Positions 13,527 through 22,939 of a DNA stretch of 64,000 nucleotides are shown piece by piece. The position numbers and the translations under genes were made by a program. This DNA is from Methanomassiliicoccales archaeon LGM-RCC1 (GTDB lineage Archaea > Thermoplasmatota > Thermoplasmata > Methanomassiliicoccales > Methanomethylophilaceae): contig CP115555.1 in the NCBI GenBank assembly GCA_030168575.1, positions 1,054,001 through 1,118,000 on the forward strand, in the 5' to 3' direction. The notes beneath the pieces are model-generated. The model saw nothing but the letters and a program-made list of their open reading frames with translations. It ran no database searches and had not been told where the DNA came from. The stretch's first letter is position 1. Each line of letters begins with the position of its first letter.

Positions 13527-14450
13527 ATGGCAAACACCGTAAACAAAGTGACAGAGTACCTTAAGACCGTCATGGATGACGTGATCGAACAGGAATCGAA
13601 GACCTCGGCTCTGCAGGCGGACCCTCAGATCATCAGGGCGGCTAACAGTGCAGGCACGGTCGACATCGCAACAGTGACCACCACATCACTCGGAGACTAC
13701 AACGCAGGCTATGCCGCCGCGAACGGAACCATCACATGGGCCCCTTACGCGCTGACCCATGACAGATCCGCAGTCTTCGATATTGACCGTAGGGAGGAGA
13801 ACGAGACTGGAGGAGTGTTCAGCGCAACGAAGGTCGCAGCAGAGTTCATGAAGACTCAGGTCGTTCCTGAGATCGATGCGACTCGTATCGCAGCAATCGT
13901 CTCAGCCGCATCCGCAGTCGGACACGTCAACAACACATACACCGCATCCAGCCAGTCGGCGGGAATCGGATACAACAGGATCCTGTCCGTGCTCGGCGAT
14001 GCACTCGATGCAGTCTTCGACGACACTGGAAAGGACGAGGGCCTCGTTATTTACATGGACCCCACCGCAATTTCCGCACTGAGGAACACCACTGAGATCA
14101 GCAAGACCCGTGAGCTTACCTCCGGACAGAGGACACTCGACCTCGACACCATGCAGCTCGACGGCAACCAGATCGTCAAGATGCCCAAGAACAGGATGTA
14201 TTCCGCACTGTCCTACAATTCCGCTTCATCCGCATCTGGATACTCCAACAATGGAGTCGAGGTGTTCTTCGCTGTCGCCACTCCCGGCTACGCACAGGGA
14301 GTCGTTGCGTTCGAAGCACCCAAGTTCATCGCCAAAGAGATCAACCAGACCGCTGATGCCGACAGGTATGCGTACAGGATATTCCATGATTGCTTCGTTC
14401 CCGCGGAGAAGAGGGTCGGATTCTACGCCTGTATCGCCAAGTCCGGATGA
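13527..14450 (+). CDS. Major capsid protein, HK97-like (307 aa)
   Basis: ATG 13527 is preferred over GTG 13518 because GAGGTG lies at proper spacing. Position after scaffold, length, and composition fit an HK97-fold capsid protein: YNAGYAAANGTITWAPYALTHDRS (first strands), DIDRREENETGG, a helical spine (FMKTQVVPEIDATRIAAIV), and a C-terminal domain with VAFEAPKFIAKEI and YRIFHDCFVP. The fold is inferred from context and pattern, not from a strong motif. Confidence 0.85.
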   Translation: MANTVNKVTEYLKTVMDDVIEQESKTSALQADPQIIRAANSAGTVDIATVTTTSLGDYNAGYAAANGTITWAPYALTHDRSAVFDIDRREENETGGVFSATKVAAEFMKTQVVPEIDATRIAAIVSAASAVGHVNNTYTASSQSAGIGYNRILSVLGDALDAVFDDTGKDEGLVIYMDPTAISALRNTTEISKTRELTSGQRTLDLDTMQLDGNQIVKMPKNRMYSALSYNSASSASGYSNNGVEVFFAVATPGYAQGVVAFEAPKFIAKEINQTADADRYAYRIFHDCFVPAEKRVGFYACIAKSG

Positions 14451-14461
14451 AGGTGACTTGA

Positions 14462-14758
14462 ATGGACCGTCTCGCCTCTCTCCGTGTACGCCCGCAGTAT
14501 TCATATCTCGAGGACGCAGTTCTCGAGGAGATTCTTGCGGAGGCAGTGCAGGATTTCCTCATCTACACCAATCGTAAGGAGGATCCCGGGGATGAGGTCG
14601 ATTCGATCATTGTCGATATGGCTGCCATAAAGCTCAATATGCTCGGGGCGGAGGGAACTTCCATGGTGAAGGAGGGAGAGATCACACGTCAGTGGGATTC
14701 CCTTCCCGAGACCCTCCGTCTCCGCATGGACCGTTACAGGAAAGCGATCTGGCCGTGA
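14462..14758 (+). CDS. Head-tail connector, gp6-like (98 aa)
   Basis: Small helical protein right after the capsid gene: MDRLASLRVRPQYSYLEDAVLEEIL, ILAEAVQDFLIYTNRKE, IIVDMAAIKLNMLGAEG and ETLRLRMDRYRKAIWP. This is the typical all-alpha first connector of siphoviruses, which builds the ring below the portal. Confidence 0.75.
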   Translation: MDRLASLRVRPQYSYLEDAVLEEILAEAVQDFLIYTNRKEDPGDEVDSIIVDMAAIKLNMLGAEGTSMVKEGEITRQWDSLPETLRLRMDRYRKAIWP

Positions 14759-14762
14759 TAGG

Positions 14763-15080
14763 ATGATACCGTTGGCAAGGGACTCGCGCAAATTGTATAT
14801 CTGGAAGTTCTCCAGCTCCGAGAAGGAGGGGGACATCACATCAGAGTATACACGTTGCAAGAAACCTGTCACGGCAACCATATATCCCGTCTCGACCAGC
14901 ATCGACTACCTCATAGAGGGGCAGGATGTCCACAAGCTCTTCACCATCCTCATAGCGAACGATGGCACGAGGGAGGTGGATGTCCGCGATCATCTTGGTT
15001 CCAAGACTGAGAGGCTCTACAAGATCCTCGACCTCAAGATCGATGCTCTATCCATCCGCATCACGGGGGAGGAGCTATGA
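14763..15080 (+). CDS. Head-tail joining protein (105 aa)
   Basis: Beta-rich small protein (RKLYIWKFSSSEKEG, PVTATIYPVSTSIDYLIEGQ, ALSIRITGEEL) four bases after the connector gene and overlapping the next as ATGA. It matches the usual second connector or stopper in size and position; sequence evidence alone is modest. Confidence 0.62.
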   Translation: MIPLARDSRKLYIWKFSSSEKEGDITSEYTRCKKPVTATIYPVSTSIDYLIEGQDVHKLFTILIANDGTREVDVRDHLGSKTERLYKILDLKIDALSIRITGEEL

Positions 15081-15493
15081 CCGTACACTCCATAGAGGTC
15101 GGTCCCGAGATCATGAGGGAGAAGGGAAGAGAGATCCAATTCGCCCTCGAGGGTGCGGTTCGCAGATTCGCCATGAACGCTGTCGGAGATGCGAAGGACA
15201 AGGCTCCCGTAATCACCGGAAGGCTGAGGGGGAGCATAACCAAGAAGACCGAGTACACCAAGGGCGGGATAACCGCCCGTATCGGTTCCAATGTGGAGTA
15301 TGCTCCATACGTCGAGTACGGAACGGGAGACAAAGGTTCTAACGCATACGGAGGGCATGTGGATGAGGAGGTATCATTCACGGCGGGATGGCCGGGAACG
15401 AATCCTCACTCCTACCTCCGTCCTGCCATTTACGACAAGGAGACCGAGTTCGTCGAAGAATGCAAGCTCGCAGTCAGGAGTGTGCTCGAATGA
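15077..15493 (+). CDS. Tail completion / HK97 gp10-like protein (138 aa)
   Basis: Contains DKAPVITGRLRGSI near residue 38 and VEYAPYVEYGTG near residue 76, the two hallmark segments of HK97 gp10-family proteins, plus HSYLRPAIYD near the end. It caps or terminates the tail tube at the head side. ATGA coupling on both sides. Confidence 0.88.
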   Translation: MTVHSIEVGPEIMREKGREIQFALEGAVRRFAMNAVGDAKDKAPVITGRLRGSITKKTEYTKGGITARIGSNVEYAPYVEYGTGDKGSNAYGGHVDEEVSFTAGWPGTNPHSYLRPAIYDKETEFVEECKLAVRSVLE

Positions 15494-15867
15494 TCGAGAA
15501 TGTTCAGCAGATGCGCGGAGTGGTCGAGAAGGCCCTCAAGACGGGCAAATGCTACCTCGAGTACCCTCAGCACAAGATCAAGGAGCCGACGTTCGCCATC
15601 CTATCGATGGTGACGAACACACCGACACTGACGGAACATGACCGTACAGAGGTCATGAACCTCATAACCTATAACATTCACATCTACGCACGGAGTCAGA
15701 CCGAGATCGTTGATCTGGCCTCGGATGTTTCTGATGCCTGTGCTAAAATCGGATTTACGCGCATCGGCCTTACTCCGGCTTGGAACAATCCGACTATGGG
15801 TCCATACAGGATCCTCACGGTCCAAGCCCTGCTGGACAAACGCGGAAACACATTCACATACTCATGA
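15490..15867 (+). CDS. Tail terminator-like protein (125 aa)
   Basis: Starts MIENVQQMRGVVEKAL at the ATGA junction, not at the upstream ATG 15388. A helix followed by beta strands (YNIHIYARSQTEIVDL) and the late NPTMGPYRILTVQALLDKRGNTFTYS fit the tail terminator or minor tail family that always sits between gp10-like and tail tube genes. Confidence 0.7.
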   Translation: MIENVQQMRGVVEKALKTGKCYLEYPQHKIKEPTFAILSMVTNTPTLTEHDRTEVMNLITYNIHIYARSQTEIVDLASDVSDACAKIGFTRIGLTPAWNNPTMGPYRILTVQALLDKRGNTFTYS

Positions 15868-15876
15868 GGAATGAAA

Positions 15877-16551
15877 ATGACAACTAAAGCACAGTCCTCT
15901 AAGGGCATCCAGCTTGCGGTGCAGGACCCCACCACAGGAAATCTCCTGTATTTCAACGAGGTCAAATCCACACCCGAGATCGGAGAGTCCGCCGAGAGGA
16001 TAGACGTTACACATCTCGGAAGCGAGATCCACGAATACATCCGTGACATACCGGATGTAGCAGGAGGAGACCTCCAGTTTACCATGAACTGCCAGCCCTT
16101 CCTCGACAGTCCGACAACAGATGACGAATCCAACATGAACCTCATCCAGAGTCTGGACAAGAGCAAAGCATACACATGGTACATCATGTACCCTCAGCTC
16201 AATCAGACCGTTACCGTCCTCGCGGACTTCACCTTCTCCATGGGAGCAGGAGCGATCTCGTCCGCAATCGAACTCAACCTCACTCTGATCCCGAGGGCCG
16301 CACCCGTGTTTTCAGCATACACACAGGCCTGCACCATCACATTCGCCAAGGGCGGAGCGTCCGGAGACGACATGGAGAGCCTCATCTATGCTCCCAACAC
16401 CGTCGTCCCCTTCCCCGAGTGCACCTTCACCTATGAGGGGTACACATTCGCGGGATGGAGCTACTCAGGAGGTCTGCTGACCGAGGGAGAGTCCTTCACC
16501 ATAACTCAGAACGAGACCTTGACCGCCACATGGGTGGCCAATACGGAGTGA
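15877..16551 (+). CDS. Major tail tube protein with a C-terminal InlB/Listeria-Bacteroides repeat (224 aa)
   Basis: The ATG at 15877 suits the GAGGA site better than 15871. Residues 1-145 are a tail tube domain (KGIQLAVQDPTTGNLLYFNEV, RIDVTHLGSEIHEYIRD, FTMNCQPFLDS). From about residue 150 a separate module begins: ITFAKGG, then FTYEGYTFAGWSYSG and NETLTATW, the signature of the Listeria-Bacteroides (InlB B-type) repeat. It would project from the tail surface. The host's giant surface protein at 37957 is full of the same module. Confidence 0.82.
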   Translation: MTTKAQSSKGIQLAVQDPTTGNLLYFNEVKSTPEIGESAERIDVTHLGSEIHEYIRDIPDVAGGDLQFTMNCQPFLDSPTTDDESNMNLIQSLDKSKAYTWYIMYPQLNQTVTVLADFTFSMGAGAISSAIELNLTLIPRAAPVFSAYTQACTITFAKGGASGDDMESLIYAPNTVVPFPECTFTYEGYTFAGWSYSGGLLTEGESFTITQNETLTATWVANTE

Positions 16552-16555
16552 GCCC

Positions 16556-16843
16556 ATGGTTCATATCGTATCTTCCACAGGAGTGGAGAAGGATGTGTCG
16601 CTTGATTTCGATGCGATCTGCGCATACGAGGATGCACATCCGGATTGGTCAATGGTCAAGGAGCTATCCAATCTCAAGACCATGAAGTTCTCGTCCCTGA
16701 AGGTGCTCACATCCTTCTTCTATGAAGGGGGATGGCCGCAGTTCGTCGGGGACGGATTCACCATTGACGATCTGTCCAATGTCATTCTTGAGGGGCTGAA
16801 TGAATTGGGGTTTATACCAAAGGATAGCCCATCCACAGAGTGA
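16556..16843 (+). CDS. Tail assembly chaperone, first part (95 aa)
   Basis: Positioned between tail tube and tape measure. Mixed sequence with VSLDFDAICAYEDAHPDWSM, a segment usual in gpG-like chaperones, then helices. Its stop overlaps the GTG of the next gene, the place where many phages use a frameshift to fuse the two chaperone parts. Confidence 0.65.
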   Translation: MVHIVSSTGVEKDVSLDFDAICAYEDAHPDWSMVKELSNLKTMKFSSLKVLTSFFYEGGWPQFVGDGFTIDDLSNVILEGLNELGFIPKDSPSTE

Positions 16844-17145
16844 AGGACACGATAGAAACGATTTCTTTAGTGGAGGGGATGCCGAGAGACGCACCCCCTT
16901 CACAGATCATCCTCGCCACCCGCATCCGGAAGGAGAAGAGCAGGCAGGAGAGGATAGAGCTCGCTGTCGGTATCTCGAATCTGATACTCGGAGGACTCAG
17001 CGGGAAGGGCGATGCCACGACCGCACTCAGGCACATGTTCACCGATAAGGAGTACAAGGATCTGCTCGAACAGCAGAACGACAGGAAGGAGTTAGCCAAT
17101 CAGATGCAGCAACTTGCCAAATTGAAAGGGATGAGGAAGAGATGA
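16840..17145 (+). CDS. Tail assembly chaperone, second part (101 aa)
   Basis: GTG start overlapping the preceding TGA. Strongly helical and basic (RIRKEKSRQERIELAV, LLEQQNDRKELANQMQQL), ending RKR. It matches the second chaperone before a tape measure. No obvious slippery heptamer was noted at the junction, so separate translation is assumed. ATGA overlap with the tape measure gene. Confidence 0.58.
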   Translation: MKDTIETISLVEGMPRDAPPSQIILATRIRKEKSRQERIELAVGISNLILGGLSGKGDATTALRHMFTDKEYKDLLEQQNDRKELANQMQQLAKLKGMRKR

Positions 17146-18893
17146 CCGATGTTCTGGAATTCGAGGTAATCGCAAGGACCGAGGCGGCGGAAGCGAGTCT
17201 CGAGAGGGTGTCGCAGAAGCTCGAGAAGACGAGCGAGGAGGTCAAGAAGACTACGTCCGGGTTCTCTGACATGTCGAAGAGCCTCGAGAGCATATCGCCT
17301 ACCATGAGGAAGCTTACCACCAACATGGGGAAGATGGGTGACGCATTCAAGAAGATGGGATTCGAGTTCGGCACGAACGGGACCATCGGAAAGATGTCCA
17401 ATACCATGGGGAAGATGGCGAACTCTTCCGCTTTCCGCAAGGCAACGGGGGTGATGGCCATAGCTGCGGTAGGGTCGCAGCTCTTCCAAGCCATCAACGG
17501 CTCAGGAGCGAGGCTCGCAGCATTCGACAAGCTCAACGTTCTGGGCAAGCCGTCAGCGACGGACATGCTCGAAGATATAGGGAAGGATATTGGGGGAATT
17601 CTCGAGGCGGTACTCGGCATGGGTATCGGAGGGATCCTCATCAAGGGTTTCAAGAATGCCGCCCCTTCACCCTCCGCTAATCCGGAGGCCGTACCTGCAG
17701 ATCTTGCCACTTGGCAGACCGCCATAGCGAGCATCATGGAGAAGTGGAAGGTCTGGGTAGACCAAGCCAACAAAGACATTGCGGTGATCGGCGACACATT
17801 GGCATCGGCACTCTCTGACGGGTTCAGTGCATCACTCGGAGCTGGTGTTGGCCTCGTAGCCGCAATGAAAATCGCATTCACATCGATTTACGATAAGGTA
17901 TCGGAGATCAAGGCCGTGATAGACCAATGGTTCACAGTCGCCTTGAACTCCGGGATCCTTTCACTATTCAAATCAATTTATGATTGGGCAGTCAAGATAC
18001 TGAACGTCATACAATCATGGTTCCAGGGACTTTCCTTCAACGGAATGTCTGTCAGTGGAGGTTCATCATCATCAGGAAGCTCCAGCGGTTCTTCCAGCGG
18101 TAACGGGACATCGTTCATCGGATATGATGACAACGGCAACCCGACACCAGAGATAGTGATTGTTCCGGACGATGGCAACTCCGCCGATGATAAGAATAAC
18201 AACAGGAATCCTAATCCCAACCCCGTCATACAGGTAGAGGGCACAGGAGACAGTATTCTTGACACGATCTGGAAATCCGGAATAATCCCGTTCTCGAGCA
18301 CAATCGACAGGTTGCAGAGTGGGAAGGAATGGGATCTATGGGATTATGCCGACACCGCGATAGATGTTGTCGGAACGATCCCTGTCGTCGGATGGGCTGT
18401 GAAGGCTGCATCCACCGCACTCAAAGGGACTAAGGCCGCATCCACGGTGGCGAAGTCCGCAGGAGCAACATCTGCCCTCGATTCGGTCGCATCGTCCGTC
18501 TCCAATGCCGTCAGTGGGGCTGTTGAGTCCGCAGGTAAAGTCCTTAGCGATGTCGGATCCGCCATAGGCAAGGCAGTGGATAACGTTGTCAGCGGAGTTT
18601 CCAATTTTTTCAATGGCATAGGCTCTGCATTTGGATTCGCTGAGGGCGGGGTATTCATGCCGAACAGTCCTCAGCTTGTGTGGATGGGAGATAACAAGAC
18701 AGAGCCTGAAGTCGCCGCCCCATATTCAATGATCGTATCCGCGGTCAAGGAGGCATTGTCGTCAGGCGGACCCACTCAACAGACCATCCGCATCGAGGTC
18801 CCTGTAGAGCTCGATGGAAGAACCATAGCGAGGGCATCTTACGATTACATCGAGGCGGAGAGCCTCAGAAGGAATGGGAGTGTGGGAGCATGA
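17142..18893 (+). CDS. Tape measure protein (583 aa)
   Basis: N-terminal coiled coil (EVIARTEAAEASLERVSQKL, then a long Lys/Glu/Ser helix), hydrophobic segments around residues 95-110 and 220-300, a Ser/Gly-rich linker near residues 305-325, Ala-rich stretches, and FAEGGVFMPNSPQLVWMGD near residue 505, a common C-terminal motif of tape measures. It sets tail length and enters the cell on infection. At 583 residues the tail would be rather short for a siphovirus. Confidence 0.88.
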   Translation: MTDVLEFEVIARTEAAEASLERVSQKLEKTSEEVKKTTSGFSDMSKSLESISPTMRKLTTNMGKMGDAFKKMGFEFGTNGTIGKMSNTMGKMANSSAFRKATGVMAIAAVGSQLFQAINGSGARLAAFDKLNVLGKPSATDMLEDIGKDIGGILEAVLGMGIGGILIKGFKNAAPSPSANPEAVPADLATWQTAIASIMEKWKVWVDQANKDIAVIGDTLASALSDGFSASLGAGVGLVAAMKIAFTSIYDKVSEIKAVIDQWFTVALNSGILSLFKSIYDWAVKILNVIQSWFQGLSFNGMSVSGGSSSSGSSSGSSSGNGTSFIGYDDNGNPTPEIVIVPDDGNSADDKNNNRNPNPNPVIQVEGTGDSILDTIWKSGIIPFSSTIDRLQSGKEWDLWDYADTAIDVVGTIPVVGWAVKAASTALKGTKAASTVAKSAGATSALDSVASSVSNAVSGAVESAGKVLSDVGSAIGKAVDNVVSGVSNFFNGIGSAFGFAEGGVFMPNSPQLVWMGDNKTEPEVAAPYSMIVSAVKEALSSGGPTQQTIRIEVPVELDGRTIARASYDYIEAESLRRNGSVGA

Positions 18894-19351
18894 CCTATTT
18901 GGATTCACCTGTAATAATGATAGGTACAACGGCTCTTCCGAGCCCCGCCTACGGGAAGTATTCCACGAGACTCGAGGAGCTCGTTAAGGCGGAGAGGAAT
19001 GTCAGTACAGGGGACCTGTTGTCCGACATAGGACAGTCCCTCTTGTACTCAGGCTATGGGCCGGGAGAACTCATCAAGAAGCACATCGCATGGAAGTACA
19101 CCCTCGAAATAGAGTGGCATGGTCTAACCTATGACGAGAAGACAACAGTTATGAATGCCACTGCACCAGAGTATTTCATGGTCACGTTCCTAAATCTCGA
19201 CACCGACGAGATGGTCGAGAACAAGAAGATGTACCGCGGGAACGATCAGACCGTAACAGGCTACGGAAAATTTGCTTGGGTCACGGAGAACGGGAAGACA
19301 TACGGACGTTTCGAGCATTACGACATAAAGCTCTCCCTCATCGAGCTCTGA
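18890..19351 (+). CDS. Distal tail (Dit-like) protein (153 aa)
   Basis: Directly follows the tape measure with ATGA overlap. Beta-rich: RLEELVKAERNVSTGDLLSD, IAWKYTLEIEWHGLTYDEKT, FMVTFLNLDTDEMV. This position normally holds the distal tail protein that joins tube and baseplate. Assignment rests on order and beta composition. Confidence 0.6.
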   Translation: MTYLDSPVIMIGTTALPSPAYGKYSTRLEELVKAERNVSTGDLLSDIGQSLLYSGYGPGELIKKHIAWKYTLEIEWHGLTYDEKTTVMNATAPEYFMVTFLNLDTDEMVENKKMYRGNDQTVTGYGKFAWVTENGKTYGRFEHYDIKLSLIEL

Positions 19352-19355
19352 TACC

Positions 19356-20897
19356 ATGTATTCTGCAGCATCCGGCTATCAGAACGTCCAGCAGAATCCG
19401 GGGCGCATAGAGGCCATCTCCATGTCCCTTGGAACGTACATCGACGATACCGCGCCAGATGACATCACGGATATTGCAGGGGCATTCCTTCCGATGTCCA
19501 ACATCGGCCAGCTGATTGATGCCAACTACGGCATCACATACAATGAGGCGACCTTCGAAGGGGATGGCATAGCGACAACAGGTTCGTGCATAGCACCGCC
19601 TCTTACAGCTACAGCCTATCCTCCTGAGATAGGTGTATGGTCCGCAGGGATCAGCGATTCTTCGGGGAACATAGACTTCACCATCATCATCACCTTGTCA
19701 CAGGAGCATACCTCCGCACTGACCATCTATACCGATGGTCCGAGCATAGCGGAAGGCGATGTCACGTTCTCTCTCGAGGGGACGGATACCGTCGTGCAGC
19801 TCGATTGCGGAACCAATCGTGCTACCGCATCCGGGGAGTACACCTATGATGAGATCACAATCCACATCACCAAGATAGACGACATATTCAAACACGTCCG
19901 TCTGGTGGAAGTGGAGTTCGGGGACTCCATATCCCTGTCCTCGAGGGCATTGGGCAATCAGATTAGTTACATCGAGGAGATGGATCCCTTGTGGAAGGGA
20001 TTGCCGATGGCCGAGCTCGACTTCGATATAATCAATCTCAGTGGGGACTATGACGAGGACAACCCGGAGACGCTATACACGCAGCTCGCGATCGGCAATC
20101 CCATCAACCTATACTATTTACTTTCAGACAACACACGCAAGTACACGATACCTATGGGAAGGTTCGTTATAGGTGCGAAGCGTACCAAAGGCAACTTCCT
20201 GTCCGTTACTGCCTATGACACAAGATGGCAGCTCTCGAATATGTACTATGCTTGGGCACTCGACACGCAGGAGGACCTTGGGACTACCCTCGACTCCCTC
20301 TTTGGACAGATAGGTCTCGCATACCTCATCGACGATGATGTCTACGAGATATATCCGGTATCGGCATATAGCTTCAATGACGAGTCCTCACTACTCGAGG
20401 ATCTGCAGAAGGTGGCGCAGGCATACGGCCTTTCCATCCTCCCGAACCGTAAGGGAACGATAGAGATCGGTGTCGGATTCTCATCCGATGCTTATGGCAA
20501 CGTCCTCATCACATCCATGTTCACTTGGGCAGAGACCTCGCAGATCAATCGCTACAACTACATCGACATTGCATATTACGACGGCCTGTCCTCGCACTAT
20601 ACCATGGACCTCCGCGAGGATCCTGCCACCACATCCAAACAGGTGTTCTCGGTCAACAATCCGCTGATAACCACTCTCGCACATGCCACAGCAGTCGGCT
20701 CGAGGATAGCAGCTAATCTCTACAGCACAGCCGTGTCGGTCAGGATGCTTGCCGATCCTGCCATGGACCTCAACGATGATGTCGGGATATACAGCAAGTA
20801 CAACCTTGTAGATGGGGGAGAGACCATCTATCGGCCCATCAAGAGGGAGATAGACTTCGATGGTCATCTGACCGAGAGGACCATTTTCATCAGATGA
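19356..20897 (+). CDS. Tail hub / baseplate protein (513 aa)
   Basis: Large protein after Dit. The region from about residue 195 has ISYIEEMDPLWKGLPMAELDFDI, PINLYYLLSDNTRKYTIPMG and later TIEIGVGFSSDAYG, segments that look like phage tail proteins of the hub type. The N-terminal 190 residues contain a discoidin-like beta domain (SSGNIDFTIIITL). A role at the tail tip, contacting the cell, is likely. Confidence 0.65.
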   Translation: MYSAASGYQNVQQNPGRIEAISMSLGTYIDDTAPDDITDIAGAFLPMSNIGQLIDANYGITYNEATFEGDGIATTGSCIAPPLTATAYPPEIGVWSAGISDSSGNIDFTIIITLSQEHTSALTIYTDGPSIAEGDVTFSLEGTDTVVQLDCGTNRATASGEYTYDEITIHITKIDDIFKHVRLVEVEFGDSISLSSRALGNQISYIEEMDPLWKGLPMAELDFDIINLSGDYDEDNPETLYTQLAIGNPINLYYLLSDNTRKYTIPMGRFVIGAKRTKGNFLSVTAYDTRWQLSNMYYAWALDTQEDLGTTLDSLFGQIGLAYLIDDDVYEIYPVSAYSFNDESSLLEDLQKVAQAYGLSILPNRKGTIEIGVGFSSDAYGNVLITSMFTWAETSQINRYNYIDIAYYDGLSSHYTMDLREDPATTSKQVFSVNNPLITTLAHATAVGSRIAANLYSTAVSVRMLADPAMDLNDDVGIYSKYNLVDGGETIYRPIKREIDFDGHLTERTIFIR

Positions 20898-20931
20898 CCT
20901 TTAAAATACATGGTGAGTGCATCACTTAATC

Positions 20932-21603
20932 ATGACCGAGGCAGCGAGGATCTGTTGGAAGTGTCACAGGGAGCACGAAGCAGGGTCAAAGTTCTGTCCC
21001 TACTGCGGTGCGGGATTCGCCACAGACGATATGCACTACCAGAACGATGGAAGAACGGTATCAAGAGAGGACGATACCGCATATCTCTCGTCGCCTCCCC
21101 CGAAGTACAAGAAGAGCCGCAAAGGGGTCGCATTAGCACTCGTTCTCCTTGCCGTGGTCGTAGCATTGATGGTCATGGTTCCTTCTGGTCAGACACCAAC
21201 GGGATATGATGAGGACACCATCCATAGATCCGAGCTCCCGCTGGACGGTCAGTATGTCCTCACCAATTATCATCTGGACAAGCACACATATTCAATCAGC
21301 GGAGTCGAGTATTTATCCTATACATTGAACATGACCATCAAGAATGAGAAGGTGCAGAACCTCAGACCGGACGAGATTCGGTTCTTCATAGTGGTGGATG
21401 GTAATTCATACGATCTGCGTAGAGTAGCGGCCTATGGAGACCCTACATACATTGGGATGGGTGCGACATTCACCACAACCTATCACATCTCTCCGCTTCC
21501 CGTGGATTTCAAGGACAAGGAGATAGCCTTGTATCATTACGAGGACAGGTTCAAGATTTACCGCGATCCCGAGGTCAGCATAGATCAAAACGGTTTGATT
21601 TGA
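20932..21603 (+). CDS. Zinc-ribbon membrane protein with an extracytoplasmic domain (223 aa)
   Basis: Starts MTEAARICWKCHREHEAGSK (ATG 20932, with a TTTAAAATAC TATA-like box about 25 bp before). CWKC and CPYC form an N-terminal zinc ribbon. After a polar linker, KGVALALVLLAVVVALMVMV (residues about 65-86) is a single membrane helix, followed by a roughly 130-residue outer beta domain resembling DUF4352-type folds. Such ribbon-membrane proteins are common in archaea. In a provirus it may be expressed in the lysogen. Confidence 0.7.
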   Translation: MTEAARICWKCHREHEAGSKFCPYCGAGFATDDMHYQNDGRTVSREDDTAYLSSPPPKYKKSRKGVALALVLLAVVVALMVMVPSGQTPTGYDEDTIHRSELPLDGQYVLTNYHLDKHTYSISGVEYLSYTLNMTIKNEKVQNLRPDEIRFFIVVDGNSYDLRRVAAYGDPTYIGMGATFTTTYHISPLPVDFKDKEIALYHYEDRFKIYRDPEVSIDQNGLI

Positions 21604-21638
21604 CTTTTACACAAACCTTTTCCTATCCTCTTCCCGAC

Positions 21639-21651
21639 CACGGCATAATAA
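21639..21651 (+). promoter_or_regulatory. Viral promoter motif, copy 5 (CACGGCATAATAA)
   Basis: Exact copy, 24 bp before the ATG at 21675, after a pyrimidine-rich stretch (21604-21636) that may terminate the previous unit. The short distance suggests a nearly leaderless message. Confidence 0.63.
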
Positions 21652-21674
21652 ATCGTTTCTCGCATTATTCTATT

Positions 21675-22619
21675 ATGACCGTAGCTACAGTCAAAATAAC
21701 ATTGAACGGTAACGAATACAATCTTACCGATCAGGGTAACGGTGTATGGTCAACATCCATAACCGCGCCCACAGCATCGTCCGGAAGCAACTACGCTGAT
21801 GGTCCGGGAGTAGGCCCGAATGCCACCAACGGATACTATCCAGCAGTTGTCACGGTTGCAGATACCGCAGGGAACGTCACGACGGTGGACACTTCTGATG
21901 CCACCTTCGGCGACACCCTGAAACTGGCAGTCCTCGAGAAGACCGCGCCCACGGGATCAATAACATATCCCACACAGGGAGCATACGTCACCAACGCCAC
22001 ACCTGAATTCCAGTTCAGTTTCGCTGATGCCGGTTCAGGAATCGACCCTGACGAGTGCTACATCAGCATTGACAGCGGAACGGCTGTCAAGGCCACCGTG
22101 GATCAGTACACGACCGGGTACGCCACCGTGGACTGCGTATACACTCCCGGTTCGGCATTGGCCGACGGGCCCCATTCGATCTCGGTCTACTGCAAGGATT
22201 ATGACGGCAATGTCTCCACGACCTACAGTGCATCATTCACTGTCGATGTGACCCTGCCTGTCCTCAGCGTTACCTCGCCTGTCGACAACTCCTATGTCAA
22301 CTCGACATCTGTTGCACTCACTGGAACCTGCTCGGATGCCACCTCTGGTCTGGCAAGGCTGACCGTTGCAATCAACGGCGGTTCGGAGACAGAAGTCACA
22401 GTCACCGAGGGTGCATTCAACACCACCATCACACTCGTGGCTAACCAGAGCAACAGCATCGTTGTGACAGTCTACGATACCGCAGGCAACTCCAACTCAG
22501 TGACGAGAACGGTCTATGTCGACACCATCGCACCGACCATCTCCGCGATCACACTGACACCCAACCCCGCCGATGGAGGCGCGACCCTCACCATTTCGGT
22601 GACGGTCTCCGACAGCTGA
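21675..22619 (+). CDS. Ig-like repeat fibre protein (314 aa)
   Basis: The ATG at 21675 lies just after the promoter motif; the frame is open further up to 21600 but that part would contain the promoter. Residues 100-205 and 206-295 are two Ig/cadherin-like repeats (DGPHSISVYCKDYDGNVST, and LTGTCSDATSGLARLTVAIN). Both end in the NSVT/NVST-like strand typical of bacterial Ig domains. A surface-exposed tail accessory protein is likely. Confidence 0.72.
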   Translation: MTVATVKITLNGNEYNLTDQGNGVWSTSITAPTASSGSNYADGPGVGPNATNGYYPAVVTVADTAGNVTTVDTSDATFGDTLKLAVLEKTAPTGSITYPTQGAYVTNATPEFQFSFADAGSGIDPDECYISIDSGTAVKATVDQYTTGYATVDCVYTPGSALADGPHSISVYCKDYDGNVSTTYSASFTVDVTLPVLSVTSPVDNSYVNSTSVALTGTCSDATSGLARLTVAINGGSETEVTVTEGAFNTTITLVANQSNSIVVTVYDTAGNSNSVTRTVYVDTIAPTISAITLTPNPADGGATLTISVTVSDS

Positions 22620-22939
22620 TGACGGTAGCAGACGTGTATGGTACGGTCATGGGCATCGACATGGTCGTGTCCAAGGTGGAGGGGGACGATTGGATATTCG
22701 TCCTTCCTCCATACATGACCGGGACCATAGTCGCAGAGTTCTGGGCCGTGGACGAGGCAGGGAACACCAGCTATCGCGCCGCGGTCCTCACCTGCCAGGA
22801 AGGTACGGTCAAGTGCATCAAATGGCTCGATGAGTTCGGGATTTGCACAATGAGACCCATAGGGAGATCCTGCGAGATGCAGGACATCCCGAGGGCCTGT
22901 ACCATGCACGCGCACCAATGCACCAAGGCGGTGTGCTGA
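22619..22939 (+). CDS. Small tail-associated protein (106 aa)
   Basis: Shares one base with the previous stop (TGATG). The first half is one Ig-like domain (FVLPPYMTGTIVAEFWAVDEA), the second half Cys-rich (IKWLDEFGICTMRPIGRSCE, then CTMHAHQCTKAVC). Found among tail fibre genes. The cysteines may form disulfides or bind metal; function unknown. Confidence 0.58.
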   Translation: MTVADVYGTVMGIDMVVSKVEGDDWIFVLPPYMTGTIVAEFWAVDEAGNTSYRAAVLTCQEGTVKCIKWLDEFGICTMRPIGRSCEMQDIPRACTMHAHQCTKAVC

